From Actinomyces ruminicola (lineage in GTDB: Bacteria; Actinomycetota; Actinomycetes; Actinomycetales; Actinomycetaceae): a DNA stretch of 64,000 nt. Below, one piece after another: positions 24,507 through 33,565 of this stretch. The translations under genes and the position numbers were made by a program. The stretch spans positions 1-64,000 of the forward strand of contig NZ_FNIM01000011.1 in assembly GCF_900103885.1 (NCBI RefSeq), read 5' to 3'. Numbering within the stretch: position 1 is the stretch's first letter; each line of letters opens with the position of its first letter. The notes beneath the pieces were generated by a model. That model saw nothing but the letters and a program-made list of their open reading frames with translations. It searched no databases and had not been told where the DNA came from.

Positions 24507-27500
24507 CAGAAGGTCACCTCCTGGTTGGTGCGACGACGAATGCGGGTGACCTCGTCGCGGTTGTTGCCGGTGGGGCCTATGTAGTTGAAGGCGTAGGACA
24601 GCTGCGCGTAGCCGCCCGCGAAGTGACTGGGCTTGAGCACAATGCGTGTCAGTGAGTTGTGGGTGCCGCCGCGCCGCCCCGAGGACTCGGTCAGCGGGGT
24701 GTTCATGGTGCGCTCCTGGGCGTGGTGCATGAACACGGTGCCCTCGGGGATGCGGTGGGAGACGACCGCCCGGGCCGCCACGATCCCGTTGCGGTTGTAG
24801 GCCTCCACCCACTCGTTGTCGCGCACGCCGATCTTGTCCGCATCGGCCGGGCTCATCCAGATCGTCTGCCCGCCCCGGCCCAGGGTGAGCATGTGCAGGT
24901 TGTCGTAGTACTGGGAGTGGATCGCCCACTTGTTGTGCACGGTCAGGTAGCGCACCGCCACCTCGACGCCGCCGTCCTGGGCGGTGCCCACCTGCCCGGG
25001 GGCCGCCTCCCCGTACAGGGAGGCGAAGTCCAGCGGCGGGCGGAAGGCCGGCAGCGACTCGCCCATGTCCCGCACCCAGTCGTGGTCCAGGTAGTAGTGC
25101 ATGCGGCCGGTGAGCGTGTGCCACGGCTTGGCGTGCTCCACATTGACCACGAAGGCCGAGTAGCGCCTGCCCCCGTGCTCGGAGCCGGACCACTCCGGGG
25201 TGGTGATCACCGGCTGCGGCTTCACCTGGGTGTCTGCGAAGGTGACCTGCTTGCCGGCCTCCTCCTCGCTGAGCTCCACCAGGGGGGTGCCGGTGCGCCG
25301 GGACAGGGTCTGCCAGCCCTGGGTGGCCAGGTGGCCGTTGGTGGCGCCGGACATGTGCATGACGGCGTCGCCGGCCCTGATGGGCGTGTCGATCAGCGGG
25401 CGGCCCTCGGCGGCGCCGGCGCCGGTGCCGTGGGCGCGGCGCAGCCGCTCCATCTCCCGCTCCGGGTGCAGCATGATGCCCTTGATGGGGATGCCGGGGG
25501 ACTCCACCAGCGGGCCGACGGCGTCGAACTTGTTGCGGATCTGGGTGTAGTCCCGCTCGACCGGCACCAGCTTGGGCATGGTCACGCCCGGCACCCACGC
25601 CTGCGGCAGGGCGGAGACGTCCCCGTGCGGCATGGTCATGGCGTCGGGGGTGTCGTGGGTGAGCGGGGCGGCGACGACGTCGGTCTGGGTGCCCAGGTAC
25701 TTCGGCGCCCACTGGCTGACCAGCTCGGCCAGCTGCTGGTAGATGTCGAAGTCGCTGCGCGCCTCCCACGGCGGGTCGATCGCCAGGTTGAAGGAGTGGA
25801 TGAAGGGGTGCATGTCCGTGGTGGACAGGTCGTACTTCTCGTACCAGGTGGCCGCGGGCAGCACGACGTCGGAGTGCAGCGTGGTGGAGGTGTTGCGGAA
25901 GTCCGCCGTCCACATCAGGTCGAGCTTGCCCTGGGGCGCCTGCTCCCGCCAGGTCATGGACACCGGGCGGCGCTCCGCGGGGGTCTCGGCGGCGTTCACG
26001 TCATTCGCGGCGCCCACCATGTGTCGCAGGAAGAACTCGGTGCCCTTGGCCGACGAGCCCAGCAGGTTGGTGCGCCAGGAGGCCAGGATGCGCGGGAAGT
26101 TCTCCGGGGCGTCCGGGTCCTCGCAGGCGAAGCGCAGCTCCCCCTTGGACAGCTGGTCGACGACGTAGTCCTGTGGCTTCATGCCCGACTCGGCGGCCTG
26201 CTGCCCCAGCAGCAGCGGACTGCGGTCGAAGGTCGGGTAGGAGGGCGTCCAGCCGCGCCGCATCGCCTCCACCAGCGTGTCCGAGGCGGTCTTGCCGGCC
26301 AGGGTGCCGGCCCCCAGCGGGGAGGCGAGCCGCTCGGCCGGGGTGTCGTCGTAGCGCCACTGGTCGGTGGTCAGGTACCAGAAGCCGGTGGAGATCATCT
26401 GGCGGGCGGGTCGGTGCCAGTCCAGGGCGAAGGCGAACTGCGACCAGCCGGCGATCGGGCGCACCTTCTCCTGGCCGACGTAGTGGGCCCAGCCGCCGCC
26501 GTTGACGCCCTGGGTGGCGCACATGGAGGTCAGCGCCAGGATCGTCCGGTAGATCTCGTCGGCGTGGTAGTAGTGGTTGATGCCGGCGCCCATGATGATC
26601 TGGGAGCGGCCGCCGGACTCGATGGCGTTGGCGGCGAAGTCGCGCGCCACCCGGATGGTGGCCGGTCCGGGTACACCGGTCAGCTCGGCCGCCCAGGCGG
26701 GCGTGCCGGGGACGGTGGCGTCGTGGTAGTCGGCGGGCCACTGGCCGGGCAGGCCGGGGCGGGTGACGCCGTAGTCGGCCAGCAGCAGGTCGTAGACGGT
26801 GGTGACCAGGCGCCCGTCGGGCAGTCGGGTGGCGGGCACGCCCCGCCGGATGACGCCGCCGCCGACGGAGCCGGTGGGCGTCTGGGAGCCGGGCAGGTCG
26901 AAGCGGGGCAGCAGGATCTCCGTGGGCTCGACGACGGCGCCCGTCGGGCCGGGGAGATCTCCGGCGGCCCCGCGGTCGGCGGCAGGCGGGCCCGCGGCGG
27001 GCGCGGCGCCGTCGAGGTCGGCGATGGACATGATCGGGTCCACGCCCTCCATGAGCAGGTTCCACCTGCCCTCACCCTCGGGGGTGAAGCGATCGGCCAG
27101 CGTGCCGCCGGGGTCGGCGGGGCCGCGCTCGCGGTCCCACACCAGCGGGCGGAACTCGCCGCGGGGCCGGTCATCGGCCACCCCCGGCACGCCGTCGGCG
27201 GTGACGAAGCGGCCCGGCACCAGGCTGGTGCCGTCGGGGGAGGGGACCAGCTCCACCAGGAAGGGGGCGTCGGTGTGGCGGCGCATGTAGTCCAGGAAGA
27301 AGGGCTCGCGCCGGCCCACGTGGAACTCGGACAGAATCACGTGCCCCATGGCCATTCCCAGCGCCCCGTCGGTGCCGGGCGCCACCCGCAGCCACTGGTC
27401 GGCGAACTTGGTGTTGTCGGCGTAGTCGGGGGAGACCGCCACGACCTTCTGCCCGTGGTAGCGGGCCTCGGCCATGAAGTGGGCGTCCGGGGTGCGGGTC

Positions 27501-28330
27501 AGCGGCAGGTTCGAGCCCCACATGATCAGGTACTGGGCGTTGTACCAGTCGCCCGCCTCCGGCACGTCGGTCTGGTCGCCGAACACCTGCGGGGAGGCCG
27601 GCGGCAGGTCCGCGTACCAGTCGTAGAAGGACAGCATGGTGCCGCCGATCAGCTCGTGGAAGCGGGCGCCCGCCCCGTAGGAGAGCATGGACATGGCCGG
27701 GATGACGGAGAAGCCGGCGCAGCGGTCCGGGCCCCAGGTGCGGATCGTGTGCACGTAGGCGGCGGCGATGATGTCCATCGCCTCGTCCCAGCCGACGCGC
27801 ACCATGCCGCCTCGCCCACGGGCGGACTTGTAGGCGCGGGAGGTCTCCTCGTCCCCGGTGACCTCGGCCCAGGCGGCCACGGCGTCGCCGTCGTGCCGCT
27901 GACGGGCGGCGCGGAAGGCGTCCAGCAGCACGCTGCGCACATACGGGTAGCGGATGCGGGTGGGGGAGTAGGTGTACCAGGAGAAGGCGGCGCCGCGCGG
28001 GCAGCCGCGGGGCTCGTACTCGGGCATGTCCGGCCCGGTGGTGGGGTAGTCGGTGATCTGCTTCTCCCAGGTGATCACGCCGTCGGTGACATACACCTCC
28101 CAGGCGCACGAGCCGGTGCAGTTGACCCCGTGGGTGGAGTGGACCATCTTGTCGTGGCTCCACCGGTGCCGGTAGAAGGTGTCGGCGTCGCGGCCGCCCT
28201 GGAGGAACAGGCGGCGGGCGTCGGCGGAGGCCTCGCCCCGGCGCAGGTAGGAGCCCAGGGTGAACAGGCCCGGGGCGCTTTCTACCCTGGCGTCGGGTCC
28301 GGGGACGATCGGGGCGGTCGGTGTGCTCAT
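24506..28330 (-). CDS. narG: Respiratory nitrate reductase alpha subunit NarG
   Basis: 1274 residues, close to the ~1250 usual. The FS0 cluster ligands are His67, Cys71, Cys75 and Cys110 with the exact H-x3-C-x3-C-x34-C spacing of NarG. The molybdenum-binding region shows MLSFYDWYADLPPASPQVFG, and later QTDVPEAGDWYNAQYLIMWG and MHPFIHSFNLAIDPPWE. It reduces nitrate to nitrite with a bis-MGD cofactor. There is no Tat signal, so it is cytoplasmic-facing. The ATG at 28330 was chosen because the frame further upstream lies in narK. A ~100-bp gap separates it from narK. Confidence 0.97.
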   Translation of the reverse strand: MSTPTAPIVPGPDARVESAPGLFTLGSYLRRGEASADARRLFLQGGRDADTFYRHRWSHDKMVHSTHGVNCTGSCAWEVYVTDGVITWEKQITDYPTTGPDMPEYEPRGCPRGAAFSWYTYSPTRIRYPYVRSVLLDAFRAARQRHDGDAVAAWAEVTGDEETSRAYKSARGRGGMVRVGWDEAMDIIAAAYVHTIRTWGPDRCAGFSVIPAMSMLSYGAGARFHELIGGTMLSFYDWYADLPPASPQVFGDQTDVPEAGDWYNAQYLIMWGSNLPLTRTPDAHFMAEARYHGQKVVAVSPDYADNTKFADQWLRVAPGTDGALGMAMGHVILSEFHVGRREPFFLDYMRRHTDAPFLVELVPSPDGTSLVPGRFVTADGVPGVADDRPRGEFRPLVWDRERGPADPGGTLADRFTPEGEGRWNLLMEGVDPIMSIADLDGAAPAAGPPAADRGAAGDLPGPTGAVVEPTEILLPRFDLPGSQTPTGSVGGGVIRRGVPATRLPDGRLVTTVYDLLLADYGVTRPGLPGQWPADYHDATVPGTPAWAAELTGVPGPATIRVARDFAANAIESGGRSQIIMGAGINHYYHADEIYRTILALTSMCATQGVNGGGWAHYVGQEKVRPIAGWSQFAFALDWHRPARQMISTGFWYLTTDQWRYDDTPAERLASPLGAGTLAGKTASDTLVEAMRRGWTPSYPTFDRSPLLLGQQAAESGMKPQDYVVDQLSKGELRFACEDPDAPENFPRILASWRTNLLGSSAKGTEFFLRHMVGAANDVNAAETPAERRPVSMTWREQAPQGKLDLMWTADFRNTSTTLHSDVVLPAATWYEKYDLSTTDMHPFIHSFNLAIDPPWEARSDFDIYQQLAELVSQWAPKYLGTQTDVVAAPLTHDTPDAMTMPHGDVSALPQAWVPGVTMPKLVPVERDYTQIRNKFDAVGPLVESPGIPIKGIMLHPEREMERLRRAHGTGAGAAEGRPLIDTPIRAGDAVMHMSGATNGHLATQGWQTLSRRTGTPLVELSEEEAGKQVTFADTQVKPQPVITTPEWSGSEHGGRRYSAFVVNVEHAKPWHTLTGRMHYYLDHDWVRDMGESLPAFRPPLDFASLYGEAAPGQVGTAQDGGVEVAVRYLTVHNKWAIHSQYYDNLHMLTLGRGGQTIWMSPADADKIGVRDNEWVEAYNRNGIVAARAVVSHRIPEGTVFMHHAQERTMNTPLTESSGRRGGTHNSLTRIVLKPSHFAGGYAQLSYAFNYIGPTGNNRDEVTRIRRRTNQEVTF

Positions 28331-28434
28331 CGCGGGTCCTTGACGGGGTGTGGGCGGTAGGTAGGAGCGGTTTGGCGAGTCGGTCGGCCGCTTCGTGCCC
28401 CCGGGGCGGCAGCGGCGCGCCGTCGTCGGGCGGA

Positions 28435-29763
28435 TCAGCCCGGGCGCTTGGCGGAGGGGCCGGCGTAGCGGATCCAGCAGATGACGGCGCACACCACGCA
28501 GAAGACGGCGCAGCCGTAGAAGAACGTGGAGGTGGGCATCAGGGTCAGGGCGATGCCGACCAGGAAGGGGCCCAGCGAGGCGACGGCGGCGGTGAAGCCG
28601 ATCGCACCGCCCGCCTGGCGCTTGGGCATGATCATGGGCATCTGCTTGAAGGTGGAGGCATTGCCCACTCCGGCGAAGAAGAACATGGCCAGCAGGCCGA
28701 TCATGAACACGCGGAAGTCGCCGGCGTCGTTCGCGGTGGCCACCTGCCAGCCGCAGAAGGCCATGGTGGCGGCCATGCCGACGGCGGAGACGAAGGTCCA
28801 GATGGCGCCGCCGAAGCGGTCGCACAGCGGACCCCAGGCGAAGCGCAGGAAGGAGCCCAGCAGCGTGCCGATGAAGGCATAGGAGGCGCCCTTGGGCAGG
28901 TCGGCGGCGGCGAGCGTCTGCGCCAGCGGGGAGGAGGCCCCGTAGTTGTTGTTGATGATGTTGGCGGTCTGCGCGGCGAAGCCGGAGAAGATTCCGAAGG
29001 TCATGATGTACAGGACGGTCATCAGCCAGGTGTCGATGTTGCCGAAGATGTCCAACTGCTGGCGGATGTTCGCCTTGACCGGGACGTCCTTGATGTAGAC
29101 GAAGGCCAGGGCGGCGGCGATCAGGGACCACGGCAGGAAGAACACGGTGGCGTTGAAGACCCTGGGGGCGTCGGGCGCGTAGGGGGCCACCCAGGTGAGC
29201 CCGAACAGGCTCGTGCTCATCAGGAACGGGGCCGCGAGCTGGATGACACTCATGCCCATGTTGCCCAGTCCGCCCTGCAGGCCCAGGGCCGTGCCGGACA
29301 GGCGCTTGGGGAAGAAGAAGCCGGTGGAGGGCATGTAGCCGGAGAAGGTCGCCGCGCCGATGCCGCAGGTGAAGGACAGCGCCAGCAGCGTGCCGAAGGA
29401 GGTGGAGGGGCTCTGCACGGCGAAGAACCAGCCGAGCATGGGCAGCACGTACAGCAGGGAGGACCAGCCGATCATCTTGCGCGAGCCGATCGTGGCCGGC
29501 AGGAACATGTAGATCAGGCGCAGCGCCGCGCAGGACAGGCCCGGCATGGAGGTGATCCAGTAGATCTGGTTCTTGGTCAGCGCGAAGCCGACCTCGTTCA
29601 GGCGCGGGGCGACGGCGCTGGGCAGGAACCACACCGTGAAGCCGAGCATCAGGGAGAAAGTGGTGATGGCCAGGGTGCGCCAGGCGATCGACGCCGACCA
29701 GTTCTCCGACTCCTCCGGATTCCAGCCGGTCAGGACGCGGCCGGTGGTGTCGAGTTGACTCAT
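28435..29763 (-). CDS. narK: Nitrate/nitrite transporter NarK
   Basis: 442 residues of the major facilitator superfamily, about twelve membrane spans. NarK signatures are present: FSLMLGFTVWFLPSAVAPRL, ATFSGYMPSTGFFFPKRLSG and GLQGGLGNMGMSVIQLAAPF. It imports nitrate or exchanges it for nitrite. AGGAG lies ~10 bp before the ATG. It leads narK-narGHJI, probably one transcript, whose promoter should lie in the ~380-bp region upstream. Confidence 0.95.
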   Translation of the reverse strand: MSQLDTTGRVLTGWNPEESENWSASIAWRTLAITTFSLMLGFTVWFLPSAVAPRLNEVGFALTKNQIYWITSMPGLSCAALRLIYMFLPATIGSRKMIGWSSLLYVLPMLGWFFAVQSPSTSFGTLLALSFTCGIGAATFSGYMPSTGFFFPKRLSGTALGLQGGLGNMGMSVIQLAAPFLMSTSLFGLTWVAPYAPDAPRVFNATVFFLPWSLIAAALAFVYIKDVPVKANIRQQLDIFGNIDTWLMTVLYIMTFGIFSGFAAQTANIINNNYGASSPLAQTLAAADLPKGASYAFIGTLLGSFLRFAWGPLCDRFGGAIWTFVSAVGMAATMAFCGWQVATANDAGDFRVFMIGLLAMFFFAGVGNASTFKQMPMIMPKRQAGGAIGFTAAVASLGPFLVGIALTLMPTSTFFYGCAVFCVVCAVICWIRYAGPSAKRPG

Positions 29764-30143
29764 GGTGCTGAGACTCCTGGGGGTTGGGCGCGGTAACCGT
29801 GAGTGAGCCGGGTGCGGTCCCGGCGTCGCCGCCCGTGGGAGCAGCCCCGAGCGGTTGCTTCATGGTGCCTGAACGTTTAGTGATTCCGGGCGCGGGTGGA
29901 CTTTTCGGCTTGTCCCCGTGGCTCCGGCCCATGGGTTTGATCCGGTTTGCACCGGAATAAGAAACGTGGGTGTGAGCTAATGCATAATCCTGGGCGAGGT
30001 GCTGGCATCTTCCCTGGTCAGGCAGGGCAACGTCGGACTGTCGCCGGGCGCGGGGCGGCGCTTGGGCGTCGCCGGCAACAACCCGGACCGGGAGCGCGGC
30101 CCGCTGTGGGCGCTTCCCGGCGTCGCCGACTACCGTGGCCGCC
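29764..30143. promoter_or_regulatory. Divergent intergenic region of the nitrate reductase operon and mog
   Basis: This 380-bp gap holds no supportable gene. Two dyads stand out: TTCATGGTGCCTGAA (29859-29873, outer arms TTCA/TGAA), ~95 bp before narK, and TCCGGTTTGCACCGGA (29941-29956, perfect 6-bp arms, 4-bp spacer). A TAATGCATAATC stretch at 29978-29989 could carry -10 hexamers on either strand. Oxygen or nitrate control is expected for such an operon, but no consensus FNR box is seen. Confidence 0.45.
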
Positions 30144-30737
30144 ATGAGCCAGCCGACGCCGCACCGTCCCCTCACGGAGCCTGTCTCCGAGCCCGCCGCC
30201 GAGCCCGAGTCGGCCCCCGTTCCTCAGAAGGGGCTGCGCCCCCTGCTCGCGCCGGTCAGGGGCGCCGTCATCACCGTCTCCGACCGCTGCGTCAGCGGTG
30301 AGCGTGAGGACGTCTCCGGTCCTCTGGCCGTGCGGCTGCTTCGCGAGCACGACGTCGTGGTCGACGCCGTGCGGGTGGTGCCCGACGGCGTGGAGCCGGT
30401 GCGCACGGCCATCGAGGAGGCGGTTGCGGCCGGTGCCCGGGTCGTGCTGACCACCGGCGGCACCGGCGTCACCCCGCGCGACCTGACCCCCGAGGGCACC
30501 GCGCCCCTGCTGGCGGTGCGGCTGGAGGGGATCGAGGCGCAGATCCGCACCTACGGGCTGAAGCAGACGCCGCTGTCGAGCCTGTCGCGCGGGCTCGTCG
30601 GGGTCACCAGCCGCGATGCCGACGGCGTGCTCGTGGTCAACGCCCCCGGCTCGCGCGGCGGTGTCAAGGACACCATCGCCGTGGTGGGCCCGCTGGTGCC
30701 GCATGTGCTGGAGCAGCTGGGCGGCGGCGACCACTGA
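30144..30737 (+). CDS. mog: Molybdopterin adenylyltransferase Mog/MoaB-type
   Basis: 197 residues from the ATG at 30144; an in-frame GTG at 30135 is also possible and neither has a good ribosome site. After a ~35-residue Pro/Glu-rich lead comes the MogA fold: GAVITVSDRCVSGEREDVSGP, the MPT-binding loop TTGGTGVTPRDLTPE, and VVNAPGSRGGVKDTIA. It adenylylates molybdopterin before MoeA inserts molybdate. It is divergent from narK. Confidence 0.9.
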   Translation: MSQPTPHRPLTEPVSEPAAEPESAPVPQKGLRPLLAPVRGAVITVSDRCVSGEREDVSGPLAVRLLREHDVVVDAVRVVPDGVEPVRTAIEEAVAAGARVVLTTGGTGVTPRDLTPEGTAPLLAVRLEGIEAQIRTYGLKQTPLSSLSRGLVGVTSRDADGVLVVNAPGSRGGVKDTIAVVGPLVPHVLEQLGGGDH

Positions 30738-30750
30738 CCGCCCCCCTTCG

Positions 30751-30783
30751 CCGAGTTCGGTAGAAGTCACGTGCCGAGTTCGG
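30751..30783. repeat. Dispersed 23-bp tandem repeat element, copy R2
   Basis: Two cores CCGAGTTCGG at 30751 and 30774, 23 bp apart, linker TAGAAGTCACGTG; a third linker start (TAGAAGT) follows and then decays. The central two bases of the core differ from the consensus, but both CCGA/TCGG arms are kept. It lies 13 bp after the mog stop. Confidence 0.93.
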
Positions 30784-30900
30784 TAGAAGTGGTCGGTATC
30801 CACCGCCGCCGTCGTCCACAGACCGGATTCACCGCATACCCGAGCGTGCGCGTCCACAGGCCGCCAGCGTTGATCCGGCTGGTTACTGCACGCTCTCCCC

Positions 30901-32040
30901 ATGGATAACGAGGCGTTCTTCCACAAGCCACCAAGCGCGATTCCTCCGGCGCTGGTGCGACGCTCCACCGTGGGGCGCAGTCTGCTAGAAGACGGCGTTG
31001 ACTCGGGGCGGCTCACTCGGATACGGCGTGACGCCTACGTGCACGTCTCCCGCGACGTCGCCGCGTGGGAACAACGCGCAGCCATACACCATGCGATGCT
31101 CGAAGCCTTTCGAGCCGACGCTCTCGAGGGGGTGATTGTGTTGGAGAGCGCCGTCCTGCTTCACGGAGGCACGACATGGCGCACGCCCCAGTCGCTACAT
31201 CTGGCGGTCTCTTACCGGCCGGCGGGTATGCATCGGCCGCCGACGCGACGCGACCCTACACGCCCGCCCAGCCGAGAGCTCGGGCCGCTTGACCGCCGTC
31301 GTGCACTCGCGCGCCGTCCCGTCACCCGGCACACCTTCCCGGTCTCAGGCGACGACGTCGTCACCATAGGCGGGCTGCGCGTGACCGGAATCGAACGCAC
31401 CATCGAGGACTGCGCCCGTTATTTGGAGCCCGACGCCGCATTGGTCGCCGTCGACTCGCTACTTGCCGTGGCCTCGGGCGCCCTGCCGCCTGCCGGTGTC
31501 GACCCCTCCGGACCCGACGGCGTCGATCGCCCTTGGGACCGTGCCGTCGAGATCAACCAGGTGGCGGCTGCTATACGGGCAAGAGTCCTGGCAAGGCTGA
31601 ACGACCGGAGCGGAGAGCGCGGGGTGCGGCGGGCTCGCGCCGTCATCGGGGCCGCCACGCCCTGGAGCCAGTCTCCGTATGAGACGGAACTGCGCCGAAT
31701 CTGCCTGGTCAATGGAATCACCACCCCCACGCCGCAAATGCCCTTACGCACCGCGGAGAAAACGTGCTATGCGGACCTCGGCTGGTGGAGCCTGCGCAGG
31801 GTGGCTGAAGTGGATGGCCTGATCAAGTACGCGCACGACGCCGATACCACCAAAGCCAAGCAGTCCGCACGCGATGAACTCTTCACTGAGCACGGCTTCG
31901 AGCTTGCGCATTTCTCGCCGGACGACGTACTCGACGCCGGGCGGGCGCTAGCGATGTTGCGCGCGTTGCTGCCCCGGACGGCGTGTGAGGAGCGGCCGGT
32001 CACGAGTCTGCGAACCAAGCGCGAGCGCTTGCAACACTGA
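30901..32040 (+). CDS. AbiEi-like HTH plus DUF559/PD-(D/E)XK-like protein
   Basis: 379 residues. The N-terminus (ALVRRSTVGRSLLEDGVDSGRLTRIRRDAYVHV) resembles the winged-helix start of AbiEi-type antitoxins. A middle block GLRVTGIERTIEDCARYL follows. The C-terminus (SQSPYETELRRICLVNGITT, then ADLGWWSLRRVAEVDGLIKY) resembles the DUF559/Vsr-like PD-(D/E)XK fold, with D in ADLGW and E in AEVDG as likely acids. Such proteins are common and uncharacterised in actinobacteria. No AbiEii-type toxin is adjacent, so a classical pair is not supported. It sits alone between repeats R2 and R3. Confidence 0.6.
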   Translation: MDNEAFFHKPPSAIPPALVRRSTVGRSLLEDGVDSGRLTRIRRDAYVHVSRDVAAWEQRAAIHHAMLEAFRADALEGVIVLESAVLLHGGTTWRTPQSLHLAVSYRPAGMHRPPTRRDPTRPPSRELGPLDRRRALARRPVTRHTFPVSGDDVVTIGGLRVTGIERTIEDCARYLEPDAALVAVDSLLAVASGALPPAGVDPSGPDGVDRPWDRAVEINQVAAAIRARVLARLNDRSGERGVRRARAVIGAATPWSQSPYETELRRICLVNGITTPTPQMPLRTAEKTCYADLGWWSLRRVAEVDGLIKYAHDADTTKAKQSARDELFTEHGFELAHFSPDDVLDAGRALAMLRALLPRTACEERPVTSLRTKRERLQH

Positions 32041-32077
32041 GCCGCGCGTCGCCACGGCTGCGCTTCAGCCATATCTA

Positions 32078-32133
32078 CCGATCTGGGCACGTAACGTCTA
32101 CCGATCTGGGCACGTAACGTCTACCGATCTCGC
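32078..32133. repeat. Dispersed 23-bp tandem repeat element, copy R3
   Basis: Cores CCGATCTGGG at 32078 and 32101 and CCGATCTCGC at 32124, each 23 bp apart, linker CACGTAACGTCTA. It fills the space between two convergent genes, and its last unit forms the 3' end of mobA, including the TAG stop. Confidence 0.95.
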
Positions 32134-32888
32134 GGGGTGGGGGTGGGGGAGTAGGCGCGGATGTCCTCCCAGGTGTCCAGGTCGTGGGCGGCACGGGCGA
32201 GTTCATCGCCCCGATCCTCCAGGTTGACGTGCACCAGGTCCATTCTGCCCAGCACCCGCCGCACTGCCACATCCCGGAGCGCCACGCCCCCGGGCGCGAC
32301 CACGGCCGCCAGCGCGGCGGTTCGGTACGCGCCCAGCAGGTACTGAACATGGTCGCCGTCGACGGCGCATGCGCCCGGGGCTCCCTCACAGTTCTCCAAC
32401 GCCTCCAGCAATACGGGCAGGGCTCGCCACGAATCCGGCGCATCGCAGGTGACGACGGCGGTCAGGTGCTCGTCGCCGACGGCGCCCGCAGGCCCGGGCG
32501 GTTCGGTTTCCGATGCCTGCTCGAGGGCGGCCAGCCGCGCCAATCCGGCCGCGATCCCCGCCACCGGCCCGCCCCACGGCGGATCCTCCAGCGCCCGCAG
32601 TACTCCGGCTGGTACGGCAACCGTCGGCGGCGCCACCACGACTACGTCCCCGGGCGGCAACTGGGCGCGTACCCTTTCAATCCCGCCCAGCACGTGGTCC
32701 AACAGGCGCGCGCCGCGGACGACCACATCCGGCTTCGACGCCCCGCCCAGGCGCCTCCCGGTCCCGCCGGCGAGCACAACCACGTCGAGCTTGCGGGTTC
32801 CGACTGCCCGGCCGCCCTCCGGGGCCTCGGCGTTGTCCATCACTGTGCTCCGGGCGGCCCCGGGGACTCCCGCCGCAAAGGCACTCAT
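32121..32888 (-). CDS. mobA: Molybdenum cofactor nucleotidyltransferase MobA-like
   Basis: 255 residues. The nucleotidyltransferase loop VVLAGGTGRRLGGASKPDV is near residue 37; later VTCDAPDSWRALPVLLEAL and a C-terminal RVLGRMDLVHVNLEDRGDE. MobA adds GMP to Mo-molybdopterin to make the bis-MGD cofactor NarG needs. The ATG overlaps the moaC stop (TAATG). The last residues and the TAG stop are supplied by repeat R3, so the original end may have been different. Confidence 0.85.
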   Translation of the reverse strand: MSAFAAGVPGAARSTVMDNAEAPEGGRAVGTRKLDVVVLAGGTGRRLGGASKPDVVVRGARLLDHVLGGIERVRAQLPPGDVVVVAPPTVAVPAGVLRALEDPPWGGPVAGIAAGLARLAALEQASETEPPGPAGAVGDEHLTAVVTCDAPDSWRALPVLLEALENCEGAPGACAVDGDHVQYLLGAYRTAALAAVVAPGGVALRDVAVRRVLGRMDLVHVNLEDRGDELARAAHDLDTWEDIRAYSPTPTPRDR

Positions 32889-33514
32889 TAGGCGCTGGCC
32901 CGCCCGGCGTCGCCCGCGTCGGAGTCTTCGGACGGGCGGACCCAGTGGCCGGAGCGGCCGCCGGACTTGGACGTCACCTTGGCCTCGTGCAGCGCCACGC
33001 CCCGGTCTACGCCCTTGACCATGTCAACCAGTGCCAGGCCCGCAACCGTGGCCGCCGTCAGCGCCTCCATCTCCACCCCCGTGCGGTCGGCGGTGCGCAC
33101 CAGCGTCTCAATGCGCACGCCGTCGTCGTGAATGCTCAGCTTCACGTTGCACGCGTGCACGCCGATGACGTGCGCCAGCGGCAGCAGCTCCGGAACCCGC
33201 TTGGCGGCGGCGATCCCGGCGATGCGCGCGACCGCGAGCGCGTCCCCCTTGGGGACGGCATCGTCGCGCAGCGCCGCAATGATCGCCGGGGAGCAGGACA
33301 CGAAGGCGGTGGCGGTGGCGGTGCGGACGGTGGGCTGCTTGGCGGACACGTCGACCATGTGTGCGGCCCCGGAGCCATCGAGGTGGGGCAGGCGGACGGG
33401 ACCGCTCGCCGCGGTCTCGGCAGGCGCAGAAGTAGCGGCGGGCAAGGTGCCTTCGGGGCTGCTCGTGGGCATTGCCATCCCGGTGGGGTTGGCCTTACGA
33501 CGGAACAGGCGCAT
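32888..33514 (-). CDS. moaC: Cyclic pyranopterin monophosphate synthase MoaC
   Basis: 208 residues from the ATG at 33514, with AAGGAG 4 bp upstream. After a ~50-residue Ala/Pro/Thr-rich lead the MoaC core begins GSGAAHMVDVSAKQPTVRTA and has GDALAVARIAGIAAAKRVPE, LLPLAHVI, VRTADRTGVEMEALTAATVA and DMVKGVD. It works with MoaA on the first step of cofactor synthesis. It is coupled to mobA and follows moeA by 51 bp. Confidence 0.95.
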   Translation of the reverse strand: MRLFRRKANPTGMAMPTSSPEGTLPAATSAPAETAASGPVRLPHLDGSGAAHMVDVSAKQPTVRTATATAFVSCSPAIIAALRDDAVPKGDALAVARIAGIAAAKRVPELLPLAHVIGVHACNVKLSIHDDGVRIETLVRTADRTGVEMEALTAATVAGLALVDMVKGVDRGVALHEAKVTSKSGGRSGHWVRPSEDSDAGDAGRASA

Positions 33515-33565
33515 GGATCTCCTTGGGAGGTGTGGAATCAAGTGGTTTTGTGCCGGGGCACGCCC

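Noticed and set aside
24659-28360. 1233-codon open frame opposite narG
   Set aside because: It mirrors narG codons on the other strand, is rich in Gly/His/Val and has no domain; narG is certain.
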